Assembly: GCF_009296165.1 (NCBI RefSeq)
Contig: NZ_VUAZ01000003.1
Span: forward strand, 87,571 to 151,570
Source: Pseudomonas kitaguniensis
GTDB lineage: Bacteria > Pseudomonadota > Gammaproteobacteria > Pseudomonadales > Pseudomonadaceae
Direction: 5' to 3'
DNA length: 64,000 bases
In this document: piece after piece, positions 8,189 through 16,163 of the stretch
How positions within the stretch are numbered: the stretch's first letter is position 1
How the letters are laid out: each line of letters begins with the position of its first letter
Made by a program: the position numbers and the translations under genes
The notes under the pieces: generated by a model
Told to the model about the DNA's origin: nothing
The model's database searches: none
What the model saw: the letters and a program-made list of their open reading frames with translations, nothing else

Positions 8189-8536
8189 ATGTCCACCGCA
8201 ACCGATACAGCCGAGTTTCTTGAAGAACTCAACGGCGGCGCCTTCGCCAGCCAAATCGGCCACGCCATCTCCGAAGTAGCGGCTGGTGTGGTCGACTACG
8301 GCAAGGCCGGAAAACTGGTAATCACTTTGGACTTCAGCCAGATCGGTGAATCGCACCAGGTGAAGATTAAGCACAAGCTCGATTACAAGGTGCCGACCAA
8401 GCGCGGTACTCGCAGCGAAAACACCAGCCTCGACACGCCAATGCATGTTGGCACCGGCGGCCGCGTAACTCTCTTCGCTGAAAAGCATGAACAGCTTTTC
8501 AGCCGAGACGACGCGCCGATCCCTAAGCGCACCTGA
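8189..8536 (+). CDS. Hypothetical phage protein
   Basis: A 115-residue protein preceded by CCGGAG. The middle is strand-rich (GKLVITLDFSQIG, HQVKIKHKLDYKVP). It lies directly upstream of the DUF2303 gene, a neighbour order that suggests joint function in the early region. No family is recognised. Confidence 0.55.
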   Translation: MSTATDTAEFLEELNGGAFASQIGHAISEVAAGVVDYGKAGKLVITLDFSQIGESHQVKIKHKLDYKVPTKRGTRSENTSLDTPMHVGTGGRVTLFAEKHEQLFSRDDAPIPKRT

Positions 8537-8579
8537 TTCATTCCGCTCACCCTCCCTCCGCAATCCAAGGAAATAAGCG

Positions 8580-9395
8580 ATGTCACTTACCAAAGATGCA
8601 ATTCAGCTGATCACCGATACGGCGCTTGAAGCAAACGGCAAGAAGCTGGAAACACTGGTCCCAACCGTGGTGCTGCCGGAAAGCTCGAAAGTCATCGACT
8701 TGGAAAGGTTCCAGGCCGGGCGCAGCCGCTTCCGTGGCACCTATAGCACTCACTCGCTGGCAGACTTCAGCGCCTACGTGGTGGAACGCGCGGCGCTTGG
8801 TGCCCGTGGCTTCATTGATCAGGACGCAATGAGCTGCGTGCTGCTGTTCAACCTTGGCACCGCAGAAGTACCTGGCCACGCTGATGATCGTGCCGTCCTC
8901 AAGTTGAAACCGACCGCAGGTTACACCGCCGCCCAGCAAATCGGCGGGCGCGGCATCAGCCAGAAAGACTTGAGCGATTGGATCGAAGACTGGCATCAGT
9001 ACCTCACGCCAGTAGACGAGGCTGGCAACCCAATCGCGGTGGCCAAGGCAATCGCGGCCGTTCGCACGATCACTATCAAAGCGTCCAGCGAATCGGAGAG
9101 CACGGTCGGCGAAACCCGCGCCAGCCGCAGCGCAATGGACCAAATTGAAGCAAGCAGCAAAGAGACCCTGCCAGTCTCGCTGCAATTTCGCACGGTTCCG
9201 TTCGAAGGCCTGACCGAACAACAGATAACCCTTCGCCTATCGGTCATCACCAGCGGTGCGGTGCCGGTGCTGAAACTGCGCTGGGTTGGCGAAGAGGTCC
9301 AGCGCGAAGACATCGCGCAGGAGTTCAAGACGGTGCTTCAGGGCAAAATCGGCGAAAGCGCGTCGTTATCCATCGGTGCTTTTGATCCGAAATAA
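8580..9395 (+). CDS. DUF2303 (YfdQ-like) phage protein
   Basis: The 271-residue product matches the DUF2303/YfdQ family in length and layout: an N-terminal VVLPESSKVIDLERFQ, a central ADFSAYV segment near residue 62, and a C-terminal LRLSVITSG...LKLRWVG segment. The family occurs in prophage early regions (E. coli YfdQ) and has no established biochemical role. An AAGGAAAT ribosome site precedes the ATG, and the gene is followed by a strong stem-loop. Confidence 0.85.
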   Translation: MSLTKDAIQLITDTALEANGKKLETLVPTVVLPESSKVIDLERFQAGRSRFRGTYSTHSLADFSAYVVERAALGARGFIDQDAMSCVLLFNLGTAEVPGHADDRAVLKLKPTAGYTAAQQIGGRGISQKDLSDWIEDWHQYLTPVDEAGNPIAVAKAIAAVRTITIKASSESESTVGETRASRSAMDQIEASSKETLPVSLQFRTVPFEGLTEQQITLRLSVITSGAVPVLKLRWVGEEVQREDIAQEFKTVLQGKIGESASLSIGAFDPK

Positions 9396-9405
9396 TTAAG
9401 AGATG

Positions 9406-9431
9406 CTTCGAGCACCCTCAGGTGCTCGAAG
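9406..9431 (+). terminator. Strong stem-loop after the DUF2303 gene
   Basis: A perfect 11-bp stem CTTCGAGCACC/GGTGCTCGAAG with the loop CTCA begins 11 bases after the stop. There is no T-run, so it may be a processing or weak termination site rather than a classical terminator. Confidence 0.6.
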
Positions 9432-9483
9432 TTATATACGCCCCTTTACTATGGGGAGCGATTGAATGGGAAAGATTTAACGC

Positions 9484-9717
9484 TTAGTTCTTTTGAACAG
9501 AGTGAACTAGCAACTTCCACACAATAGGACTGCGATTAGGGTGCTGATGATGGTTTTGAGGCGGCAGGATATGACCGCCCGCAATTGAAATTTCATCCTC
9601 ACAATTCTTACACCTGTAGATACCAGCCCAAGGCGCAGCATTTCCCGGACCAAGTTCTTTGTCGAACGCCACATCATCGCTTTGAACTAAAAGATTACCG
9701 TGCTTGTAAAGAGCCAT
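9484..9717 (-). CDS. Small zinc-ribbon-like protein (protein L-like)
   Basis: The start is taken at ATG 9717, with AAGGA upstream. The 77-residue product has GIYRCKNCEDEISIAGG (one CxxC) followed by LPPQNHHQH, where the His residues could complete a metal site. This arrangement resembles small phage or genomic proteins often labelled protein L. It is transcribed against the early operon, between DUF2303 and the cytosine methyltransferase. The function is unknown. Confidence 0.6.
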   Translation of the reverse strand: MALYKHGNLLVQSDDVAFDKELGPGNAAPWAGIYRCKNCEDEISIAGGHILPPQNHHQHPNRSPIVWKLLVHSVQKN

Positions 9718-9871
9718 ATATTTTTCCTTAAGTAGAGGTTTGTATCCTTCCCGGGTGCTCAAATCAAACCACTGATATCACAATGACTGCAATACTGGTC
9801 ATACATTCACGTAACGATATTTCATAACTACTTTTTAGCTCGCGAATCACGCCAGCCGGCGAGGATCCCCT

Positions 9872-12037
9872 ATGTCCGCACAACAGAAGAAACACCCCTT
9901 CGATTTCAAAACCCAATACGGACTCGGCTTCAACCCTCAGGACGATGAGATCGTTGTCGACTTCTTCTGCGGTGGTGGTGGCGCCGGTACCGGCTTGGAA
10001 ATGGGCCTGGGCCGCGCTGTGAACGTGGCGAAGAACCACAGCCCGCAAGCAATCAGCATGCACACCATGAACCACCCTGGCGCCCAGCACTTCACCACCG
10101 ACGTGTTCGAGGGTGATCCTGACACCGAGTGCGGCGGCAAAGCCGTGGGCTGGTTCCACATGTCGCCGGATTGCACCCACCACAGCCAGGCTGCCGGCGG
10201 CCAGCCGCGCAAGCGCGAGATCCGCAACCTGTCGTGGATCGGGCTCAAGTGGGGAGGCAAGAAGCGGCCCCGTGTGATCAGCCTGGAGAACGTGAAGCAG
10301 ATCCTGCAGTGGGGCCGGCTGATCGCCAAGCGCGACAAGGCCACGGGCCGCGTGGTCAAGCTGGACGGCACTATTGCCACACCTGGCGAAGTCGTGCCGG
10401 TGGGCCAGCAGTTTCTGATCCCAGACCCGAAGCAGCGCGGCCGCACCTGGCGCCGCTTCGTGGCCTTGCTGGAAGGCATGGGCTATGTCGTTGAGTGGAA
10501 GGTGATCAAGGCCTGCGACTTCGGCGCACCGACCAGCCGGGAGCGCCTGTTCATGATCGCCCGGTGCGACGGTCAGCCAATCGTATGGCCGGAACCCACA
10601 CACGCCAAGAACCCGATCAAGGGCCAGCAGAAGTGGAGGACGGCCGCTGAATGCATCGACTTCACTGACCTGGGCAAAAGCATCTTCGGCCGTAAGAAGG
10701 ACCTGGCCCCGGCCACCCTTCGGCGCGTTGCCAAGGGCATGAAGAAGTTTGTGATCGACAGCACGGCGCCGTTCATTGTGCCGATAGCCAACTGGTCGGG
10801 GGAAACGGTGCAGTCGTCCGACGAACCGCTGCGCACCGTCACATCCTACCCCAAGGGCGGCGCCTTCTCGGTGGTGAGCCCGATCATCGCACCGGCGACG
10901 CACCAGGGCAGCGATCGCATCAATGACCCGCTCGAGCCGCTGCCGACGGTGACCTGCGCGAACCGCGGCGAGTTGACGCTTATAAGCCCAACGTTGATTC
11001 AATCGGGCTATGGCGAGCGCCCTGGACAGGAACCACGGGTTCCTGGCCTGGACCAACCGCTGGGCACCGTGGTCGCCGGCGGCGTCAAGCATGCGCTGAC
11101 CAGCTCAATTTTGGTGGGGGCCGGTGGCCCGGTGTACGCCGGAAACCCGGTAACAGCAGATCAGCCCGTCGGCACGCTCATGACCCGTAGCCACCGCGCG
11201 GTCGCATCGGCCTGCATCGTCCAAGCTGGGCATGGTGAGGGTTCCGGCGCAAACAAGCGGCGCTCCCACGGGGCGAACGACATCTGCGGCCCTATTGGTA
11301 CCGTCACTGCCAGCGGCGGCGGACAGTCCGTCAGCACAGCGGTGATGATCCAGGCCAACGGCGGATTCAACACCACGCACGCCAAGGGCATGCACGAACC
11401 CATGACGACGGTCACCAACACTGGCAGCCAGCAGCAGCTGGCCGTGTCGAACCTGGTGCACCTGCGTGGCAACTGCTACGCGCGGGACGTGAATGACCCA
11501 CTGCACACAGTCAGCGCCGGCGGCCAACACCACGGTCTGGTGAGCGCGTTCATGGAGCGGGCATTCGGCGGCAGCGTGGGCCAAGGCCTCGAAGAACCGG
11601 CGCCGACCATCACAGCTGGCGGCGGTGGCAAGAGCTCGCTGGTGTCACTCACGCTGTCGCCAGAGCACGAAGCCGGTGCACTTCGCGTCGCCGCCTTCCT
11701 GATCAGCTACTACGGTACCGAGAACATCAGCGCATGCGACTCGCCGGCGCCGACGATTACCACCAAGGACCGCCTGGCCATGGTCACCGTAATGGTAAAA
11801 GGCACGCCCTACGTGATCGTCGACATCTGCCTGCGGATGCTGAAGCCGGCCGAGCTGTACAAGGCACAGGGCTTCCCCGCCGACTACATCATCAGCCACG
11901 GAGCCGACGGCAAGCCGTTCACCAAGACCCAGCAGGTGCACATGTGCGGCAACAGCGTCAGCCCACCGCCGATGGCAGCACTGGCCAGGGCCAATGACCC
12001 ATGGAGGATCAGATCGGTGAACTCGCTGGCGGCTTAG
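9872..12037 (+). CDS. DNA cytosine-5 methyltransferase with repeat-rich target region
   Basis: Motif I is VVDFFCGGGGAGTG (residues 28-41), the catalytic Cys lies in SPDCTHHSQAAGG (near 97-109, replacing the usual PCQ), motif VI is LENV (about 135-138), and GNSVSPPP near residue 693 is the C-terminal motif. At 721 residues it is much longer than a standard C5 enzyme. Between residues about 310 and 640 there are nine copies of a 35-45 residue unit built on P-x-x-TVT-x-x-G. Phage-borne C5 enzymes usually protect phage DNA from host restriction. No cognate endonuclease is adjacent. Confidence 0.88.
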   Translation: MSAQQKKHPFDFKTQYGLGFNPQDDEIVVDFFCGGGGAGTGLEMGLGRAVNVAKNHSPQAISMHTMNHPGAQHFTTDVFEGDPDTECGGKAVGWFHMSPDCTHHSQAAGGQPRKREIRNLSWIGLKWGGKKRPRVISLENVKQILQWGRLIAKRDKATGRVVKLDGTIATPGEVVPVGQQFLIPDPKQRGRTWRRFVALLEGMGYVVEWKVIKACDFGAPTSRERLFMIARCDGQPIVWPEPTHAKNPIKGQQKWRTAAECIDFTDLGKSIFGRKKDLAPATLRRVAKGMKKFVIDSTAPFIVPIANWSGETVQSSDEPLRTVTSYPKGGAFSVVSPIIAPATHQGSDRINDPLEPLPTVTCANRGELTLISPTLIQSGYGERPGQEPRVPGLDQPLGTVVAGGVKHALTSSILVGAGGPVYAGNPVTADQPVGTLMTRSHRAVASACIVQAGHGEGSGANKRRSHGANDICGPIGTVTASGGGQSVSTAVMIQANGGFNTTHAKGMHEPMTTVTNTGSQQQLAVSNLVHLRGNCYARDVNDPLHTVSAGGQHHGLVSAFMERAFGGSVGQGLEEPAPTITAGGGGKSSLVSLTLSPEHEAGALRVAAFLISYYGTENISACDSPAPTITTKDRLAMVTVMVKGTPYVIVDICLRMLKPAELYKAQGFPADYIISHGADGKPFTKTQQVHMCGNSVSPPPMAALARANDPWRIRSVNSLAA

Positions 12038-12052
12038 TATCTTCCGGAAAAT

Positions 12053-12092
12053 AAAAAACGCCTGTGAGATAGCTTTTGTTAATTTCAGGCGT
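12053..12092 (-). terminator. Terminator for the small minus-strand peptide gene
   Basis: Read on the minus strand, arms ACGCCTG and CAGGCGT are followed by a run of six T (plus-strand A at 12053-12058). It lies 28 bases beyond the stop of the 27-residue peptide and may also slow plus-strand transcription. Confidence 0.65.
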
Positions 12093-12119
12093 ATTTCCAT
12101 AAGCGTCTACTTCGACAGA

Positions 12120-12203
12120 TCACAGCAAGCCCGTACGGATGATCACAGTGATCAAGCGAATTATGGCAGCGATCAGGTTAATCCACTCGGTCAGTCGTTT
12201 CAT
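12120..12203 (-). CDS. 27-residue hydrophobic peptide (type I toxin-like)
   Basis: The frame starts with MKRLTEW followed by a continuous hydrophobic helix and a basic C-terminal part. A GGTGGAG ribosome site lies upstream and a terminator with T-run follows, so a complete minus-strand transcription unit is visible. Size and charge resemble membrane peptides of type I toxin-antitoxin systems or small phage membrane proteins. No antisense RNA gene could be identified by eye. Confidence 0.45.
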   Translation of the reverse strand: MKRLTEWINLIAAIIRLITVIIRTGLL

Positions 12204-12334
12204 GCGGCGTTGCTCCACCTTGATTTGAATGCCAAGGCTGGCGTCACGACTGTTTGCCAACGATAAAAATAGTGAATTTCTCCCGCTTACTCCCCCCACT
12301 CCACTGACCGGGCATGGCCCGGCAAGGACTCCCC

Positions 12335-12685
12335 ATGCCTACAGAAAACAAACTGGCTGATCCATTCGGCCCGCACGGCCGTACCTTTCACATTCACCTA
12401 AGCGTGCGCGGGGCAATTCGCGATTTCAGCAAGCGCCAGCTCACCGGCTTGTTCCGCCACGCCGACGGCACAAAGTGCACCGCCGACGAGGCGATCGATC
12501 ATCTTCTCGAAGCGCTGGCCTACGGCAAAGAGGTACTTCCCTTTGGCCCGCCGTGTGAAGGCTTCGATTTCTCTGGCAAGGGCTGTCCCGGACACGACAA
12601 CCCGCCGACGGTTGTGAATGCCCATGATCTGGTAACGAGGGAAGAAAAACGGCTCAGACCTGATCCGTTAAAGAGGTGCTTGTAG
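12335..12685 (+). CDS. Hypothetical phage protein
   Basis: The start is placed at ATG 12335 because AAGGA lies at the right distance; an in-frame ATG at 12314 lacks a ribosome site. The 116-residue product contains FSKRQLTGLFRHADG and a C-terminal CEGFDFSGKGCPGHD that could hold a metal. Its end overlaps the convergent gene by 32 bases. Function unknown. Confidence 0.55.
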   Translation: MPTENKLADPFGPHGRTFHIHLSVRGAIRDFSKRQLTGLFRHADGTKCTADEAIDHLLEALAYGKEVLPFGPPCEGFDFSGKGCPGHDNPPTVVNAHDLVTREEKRLRPDPLKRCL

Positions 12686-12860
12686 AGTTAAGAAAGGAGT
12701 TCCAGGCATCGAACGCAGCTTTATGGTCGCTCGTTGCTTCCTGCCATTCTGGGCCGCTCACATTTTTAGAAGCGACCAGCATCATCATTTTGGTGGTTGC
12801 TGCATCAAGCTGGACAAGCAGCTTGTGAGACTCAAAGCGGAAATCGTCAATACCGTTCAT
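12654..12860 (-). CDS. Small hypothetical phage protein
   Basis: A 68-residue helical protein. The ribosome site AAAGG lies within the 3' arm of a 12-bp inverted repeat at 12868-12917, so translation may be controlled by folding. No family is recognised. Confidence 0.5.
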   Translation of the reverse strand: MNGIDDFRFESHKLLVQLDAATTKMMMLVASKNVSGPEWQEATSDHKAAFDAWNSFLNSTSTSLTDQV

Positions 12861-12867
12861 TGAAAAG

Positions 12868-12917
12868 CCTTTCGATAGGTCTCTCCGGAAGCTCCGTGTT
12901 TTATTCCTATCGAAAGG
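12868..12917 (-). promoter_or_regulatory. 12-bp inverted repeat enclosing the ribosome site of the downstream gene
   Basis: CCTTTCGATAGG at 12868-12879 and CCTATCGAAAGG at 12906-12917 are perfect complements with 26 bases between. In the minus-strand mRNA the proximal arm contains the AAAGG ribosome site of the gene that starts at 12860. It could sequester translation or end transcription from the upstream gene (CTTTT follows the stem). Confidence 0.5.
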
Positions 12918-12961
12918 AAGACAAAATGTTCGGACAAACGTTCCGTAATGCCTGAGAACCG

Positions 12962-13294
12962 CTACCTCTCTGCTTGCTTTGAGCCTGCTCTGGGCAAGCT
13001 CTCAGTTTTTCGGCCCTTGACGGATTTGGTTCGAGCAGGAGATTGCAACCTCGCCCGCTCAAGTCCCCAAGCCAATGCTTTTGTCATCGTTTCGCCGGGT
13101 AGTGAATCAAAGGCTTCTTCAGAGATAACTGCGCCTTTGTCCCCGTAGACCCCTATGAACAACTGAGTTCTACCAAGTAGAGACATACGGACTTGCACGT
13201 TCAGCACCGTGCCGTCGACTTGTCGCTCATCCACCGAGCGAGTGTGAAGAGTTTGGTCGGCCCAGTCCCAGTAAACGTTGCCTCGTTTTCTCAT
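12962..13294 (-). CDS. Hypothetical phage-associated protein
   Basis: A 110-residue protein with a strand-rich N-terminal half (GNVYWDWADQ, GTVLNVQVRMSLLGRTQLFIGVY) and a helical, basic C-terminus. It looks like a small beta-barrel fold protein, but no family is assigned. It is cotranscribed in the same direction as the 12654-12860 gene, with the inverted repeat between them. Confidence 0.55.
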   Translation of the reverse strand: MRKRGNVYWDWADQTLHTRSVDERQVDGTVLNVQVRMSLLGRTQLFIGVYGDKGAVISEEAFDSLPGETMTKALAWGLERARLQSPARTKSVKGRKTESLPRAGSKQAER

Positions 13295-13425
13295 CTGTGT
13301 AGCCCTGATATTAAGGCCGCGATTATGCGACCGAGGCGAATGTCAGCGATATACCCATTCAAAAAGATTTTTTAATCACCCCCAACCTATCCAAAGTCAG
13401 CCGCTATAGCGGCAAGGACGAAGTC

Positions 13426-14028
13426 ATGCCTGCACAAAAGCCAATCATCATGTTCGACGCACCAGAAGCCGCCAGCCTGAAAACGATAACCGGTTGGTTT
13501 TCTGCTGATGGCCGTTTCTTCGGTACCGACGAGAACCTCGCACGCTACTGCGGCGCTACTCATCGTCGCTGCGACGTGGACCCTGATCATCCAATCTACG
13601 AGCTGAACAGTTCCTGCGATGAGTGCTGTCACGCCCGACGCCAAGCAAAATTCGCGAAAATGCCGGTCAAGGAATGGGCCGGCGAGCCGCTGGTTATCTT
13701 CGATGGCGACCAATACTTCTTCGACGAAGACAGCCTGCGCGACTATTTAATTGATAGCGATGTCGAGCTGGCCGACCTGCAGCTCTGCATCTGCGAACCG
13801 AACTACCCCAGCCAGATCGACCCGACCGACCATTTTTGCGATGACCTGCCGGAGGACGGGGAGATTCGCGACGATCAGTTGCTTGCGGCTTTCGAGTTGC
13901 TCAACGAGATGATCCGCCAGTCCGAGCCCCTGTCGTGGTCGGAAGGCGAGTACGTCGCACAACTCCCGCAATCGCTCATCGATGAAATCGCCGCGGCCAG
14001 AGCAGCAGCATGCGAGGCCAGCCAATGA
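13426..14028 (+). CDS. Hypothetical phage protein with a Cys/His cluster
   Basis: A 200-residue, acidic protein. Residues 42-70 contain CGATHRRCDV and SSCDECCHARRQ, a possible zinc site. The rest (VIFDGDQYFFDEDSLRDYL) looks like a phage early protein of unknown role. Its stop overlaps the ASCH gene as ATGA. Confidence 0.6.
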   Translation: MPAQKPIIMFDAPEAASLKTITGWFSADGRFFGTDENLARYCGATHRRCDVDPDHPIYELNSSCDECCHARRQAKFAKMPVKEWAGEPLVIFDGDQYFFDEDSLRDYLIDSDVELADLQLCICEPNYPSQIDPTDHFCDDLPEDGEIRDDQLLAAFELLNEMIRQSEPLSWSEGEYVAQLPQSLIDEIAAARAAACEASQ

Positions 14029-14756
14029 CCGGAATTAAGGAACGCCCCATCCTGTTCTCGGCGCCGATGGTGCGCGCCATCCTGGAAGGCCGGAAGACGG
14101 TCACGCGGCGACCGGTCAAGGTCCAGCCGCACATTGATGCCAGTGGCAATTTTTGCGTAGGCAACTCCAACTACGGCCAGGACGGCTACGGTAAGCCTGT
14201 AACCAGGCACTTCGTCAACGGCTGCTGCCCCTTTGGCAAGCCCGGCTACCGGCTGTGGGTGCGCGAGACCTGGGGCGTCATCAGTCACGACTTCGATGGG
14301 CATGAAAACATGATTGATTGGGAGCCTGATCGACCGGCCTCTCCAATTCGCGAAATGCCCTTCGGTAAGGGCTACTACTCAGGCCACGTAATCTACCGTG
14401 CCGACGGCGAGGCGGTATGGTCCGGTGACGATGACGGCGGCGGAGATGATCGCTCCGCCTGGAAGCCAAGCATCCACATACCCCGTATCGCTAGCCGCAT
14501 CCTGCTGGAGATCACCGACGTGCGCGTCGAGCGGCTGCAGGACATCACCGAGGAGCAAGCCAAGGCCGAGGGCGTGCGCCTGATGCGCGACGGCAGCGAT
14601 ACGTGGGTAGGTCGAGAAGGCCCTGGAAATCTCGTTACGCCATGGCCGACTGCCAAAGAAGCATTCAGCGACTTGTGGAATTCCATCAATGGGCCGCACG
14701 CATGGGAAGCCAACCCCTGGGTCTGGTGCGTGAACTTCAAGCGGGTGACGCCGTGA
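14025..14756 (+). CDS. ASCH-domain phage protein
   Basis: The start at ATG 14025 gives a 4-base overlap with the upstream gene. The 243-residue product shows the hallmarks of phage ASCH proteins: ILFSAPMVRAILEGRKTVTRRP near the N-terminus, RLWVRETWG, SIHIPRIASRILLEITDVRVERLQDIT, and a final NPWVWCVNFKRV. ASCH domains have a PUA-like fold and are proposed to bind RNA or modified bases. Occurrence between two DNA methyltransferase genes is notable. Confidence 0.8.
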   Translation: MTGIKERPILFSAPMVRAILEGRKTVTRRPVKVQPHIDASGNFCVGNSNYGQDGYGKPVTRHFVNGCCPFGKPGYRLWVRETWGVISHDFDGHENMIDWEPDRPASPIREMPFGKGYYSGHVIYRADGEAVWSGDDDGGGDDRSAWKPSIHIPRIASRILLEITDVRVERLQDITEEQAKAEGVRLMRDGSDTWVGREGPGNLVTPWPTAKEAFSDLWNSINGPHAWEANPWVWCVNFKRVTP

Positions 14757-14809
14757 CCGCCACTCTCTGGTTCGCCTACGTCTTTATCTACAAGGGGCCG
14801 AGGCCATGA
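14753..14809 (+). CDS. 18-residue peptide overlapping both neighbours
   Basis: A GTG frame overlaps the ASCH stop (GTGA) and its own stop overlaps the next ATG (ATGA). The peptide is hydrophobic (LWFAYVFIYK). It may only serve to couple translation to the methyltransferase, or may be chance. Confidence 0.25.
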   Translation: MTATLWFAYVFIYKGPRP

Positions 14810-15900
14810 AACAGCATCGCGTTTTGATCGGCGACTGCATTGAGTCGATGCGGACGCTGCAGGACCAGTCGATACACACCTGTGTTACATCGCCGCCCTA
14901 CTTCGGTCTCCGGGACTACGGCATGGCCGGGCAGATCGGTCTGGAAGAAACTCCTGCTGAATTTATCGCGCGCCTGGTGGAGGTCTTTCGCGAAGTGCGC
15001 AGGGTTTTGCGTAATGACGGAACGCTATGGGTAAACATGGGCGATACGTATGCATCAATCGCCGGGGGTTACGCACCTGGTGGTTCCGCTGGCAAACACG
15101 ACATGGTTTCTCAGGCTACGCGCGGTGCGGTATTGCGCGGCAAGCGCCGAGCTCCACCGACGGGTTTAAAACAAAAAGACCTGATGGGCGTGCCCTGGCG
15201 ACTCGCCTTCGCCCTTCAAGATGATGGCTGGTACCTGCGCCAGGACATCATCTGGCATAAACCGAACCCCATGCCTGAATCCACCAAGGACCGTTGCACA
15301 AAGTCGCATGAGTACCTATTTCTCCTCAGCAAGTCACCACGCTATTACTACGACCAGGATGCGATCAAGGAACCTGCAGCGCTCAGCTCTATAGTGCGAA
15401 TGGCGCAGGATCTCGAGCAACAGCGCGGGAGTGATCGCGTGCCCGGAAAAGCAAATGGACCAATGAAAGCAGTGCGTAGCAAGCGGGACAGTTTCAAGCG
15501 TGATGAATCAAAGCGAGAGCAGCCCATCCCTGGGCAGTCACTGGGAACACATAGGTCAGATCGAGAGGAAAGTGCCTGGCCCTTGGATACTCGTAACAAG
15601 CGCAGTGTGTGGACTGTTCCGACGCAAGGTTTCAAGGGTGCACACTTCGCGACCTTCCCTCCGGACCTGATCAGACCTTGCATCCTGGCCGGCGCCCCAC
15701 TCGGAGGCGTCGTGCTTGACCCTTTTGGCGGTGCCGGCACTACGGCGGTGGTCGCCATGCAGGAAGGCCGCAAATCGATACTGTGTGAACTCAACCCGGA
15801 ATACGCCGCAATGGCTGAACGCCGGGTCGCTGCCGCCTGGCTCGACGGTGCGGCGCAAATGGATGTCTTCCGCGACACCGTGCAACACCCAGCCGCTTAA
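14806..15900 (+). CDS. DNA N4-cytosine/N6-adenine methyltransferase (beta class)
   Basis: The 364-residue enzyme has the catalytic motif TSPPYFGLRDYG near residues 27-38 before the SAM-binding motif DPFGGAGTTA near residue 305, the order that defines beta-class amino-methyltransferases. SPPY rather than DPPY favours N4-cytosine methylation. The middle (about 200-260) is basic and likely the target-recognition region. It is the second DNA methyltransferase of this prophage and has no adjacent restriction gene, so anti-restriction or epigenetic control is likely. Confidence 0.9.
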   Translation: MKQHRVLIGDCIESMRTLQDQSIHTCVTSPPYFGLRDYGMAGQIGLEETPAEFIARLVEVFREVRRVLRNDGTLWVNMGDTYASIAGGYAPGGSAGKHDMVSQATRGAVLRGKRRAPPTGLKQKDLMGVPWRLAFALQDDGWYLRQDIIWHKPNPMPESTKDRCTKSHEYLFLLSKSPRYYYDQDAIKEPAALSSIVRMAQDLEQQRGSDRVPGKANGPMKAVRSKRDSFKRDESKREQPIPGQSLGTHRSDREESAWPLDTRNKRSVWTVPTQGFKGAHFATFPPDLIRPCILAGAPLGGVVLDPFGGAGTTAVVAMQEGRKSILCELNPEYAAMAERRVAAAWLDGAAQMDVFRDTVQHPAA

Positions 15901-15950
15901 CCACAATCCCCCTACATGCCTGCCGGTGAGCGGCGGGCGAGGTATTCCCT

Positions 15951-16163
15951 ATGGACAGTATTCATTTCCTGTCGCACGAAGAGGTGTGCACCCTTACCGG
16001 TGCAAGAACGAAAGCAGGACAGGTGCAGGTTCTTAAAAGAAACGGTATTCGGCACACCATCAAGCGGAGCGGTTGGCCTTGCGTAATCGCCAGCGCCATA
16101 ACCGGCGAACCGGTCGCGGCATCAGCAGAAAAACCAAAATGGCAGCCACGCCTGGTGAGTTAA
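15951..16163 (+). CDS. DUF4224 excisionase-like protein
   Basis: The 70-residue product has FLSHEEVCTLTGARTKAGQVQVLKRNGI, the winged-helix pattern of DUF4224 proteins that sit beside phage integrases. The family resembles small excisionase/AlpA-type DNA-binding proteins, so it may direct excision. It directly precedes the integrase, with stop and next start abutting. Confidence 0.78.
   Translation: MDSIHFLSHEEVCTLTGARTKAGQVQVLKRNGIRHTIKRSGWPCVIASAITGEPVAASAEKPKWQPRLVS

Noticed and set aside
8097..8279. Small plus-strand frame starting MRRIARTQQRKRQ
   Set aside because: It overlaps the ends of two better-supported genes and reads in the wrong frame through the next one.
9764..11092. Minus-strand open frame of 442 codons
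   Set aside because: It is antisense to the cytosine methyltransferase, is His/Arg/Ala-rich without motifs, and has no ribosome site.
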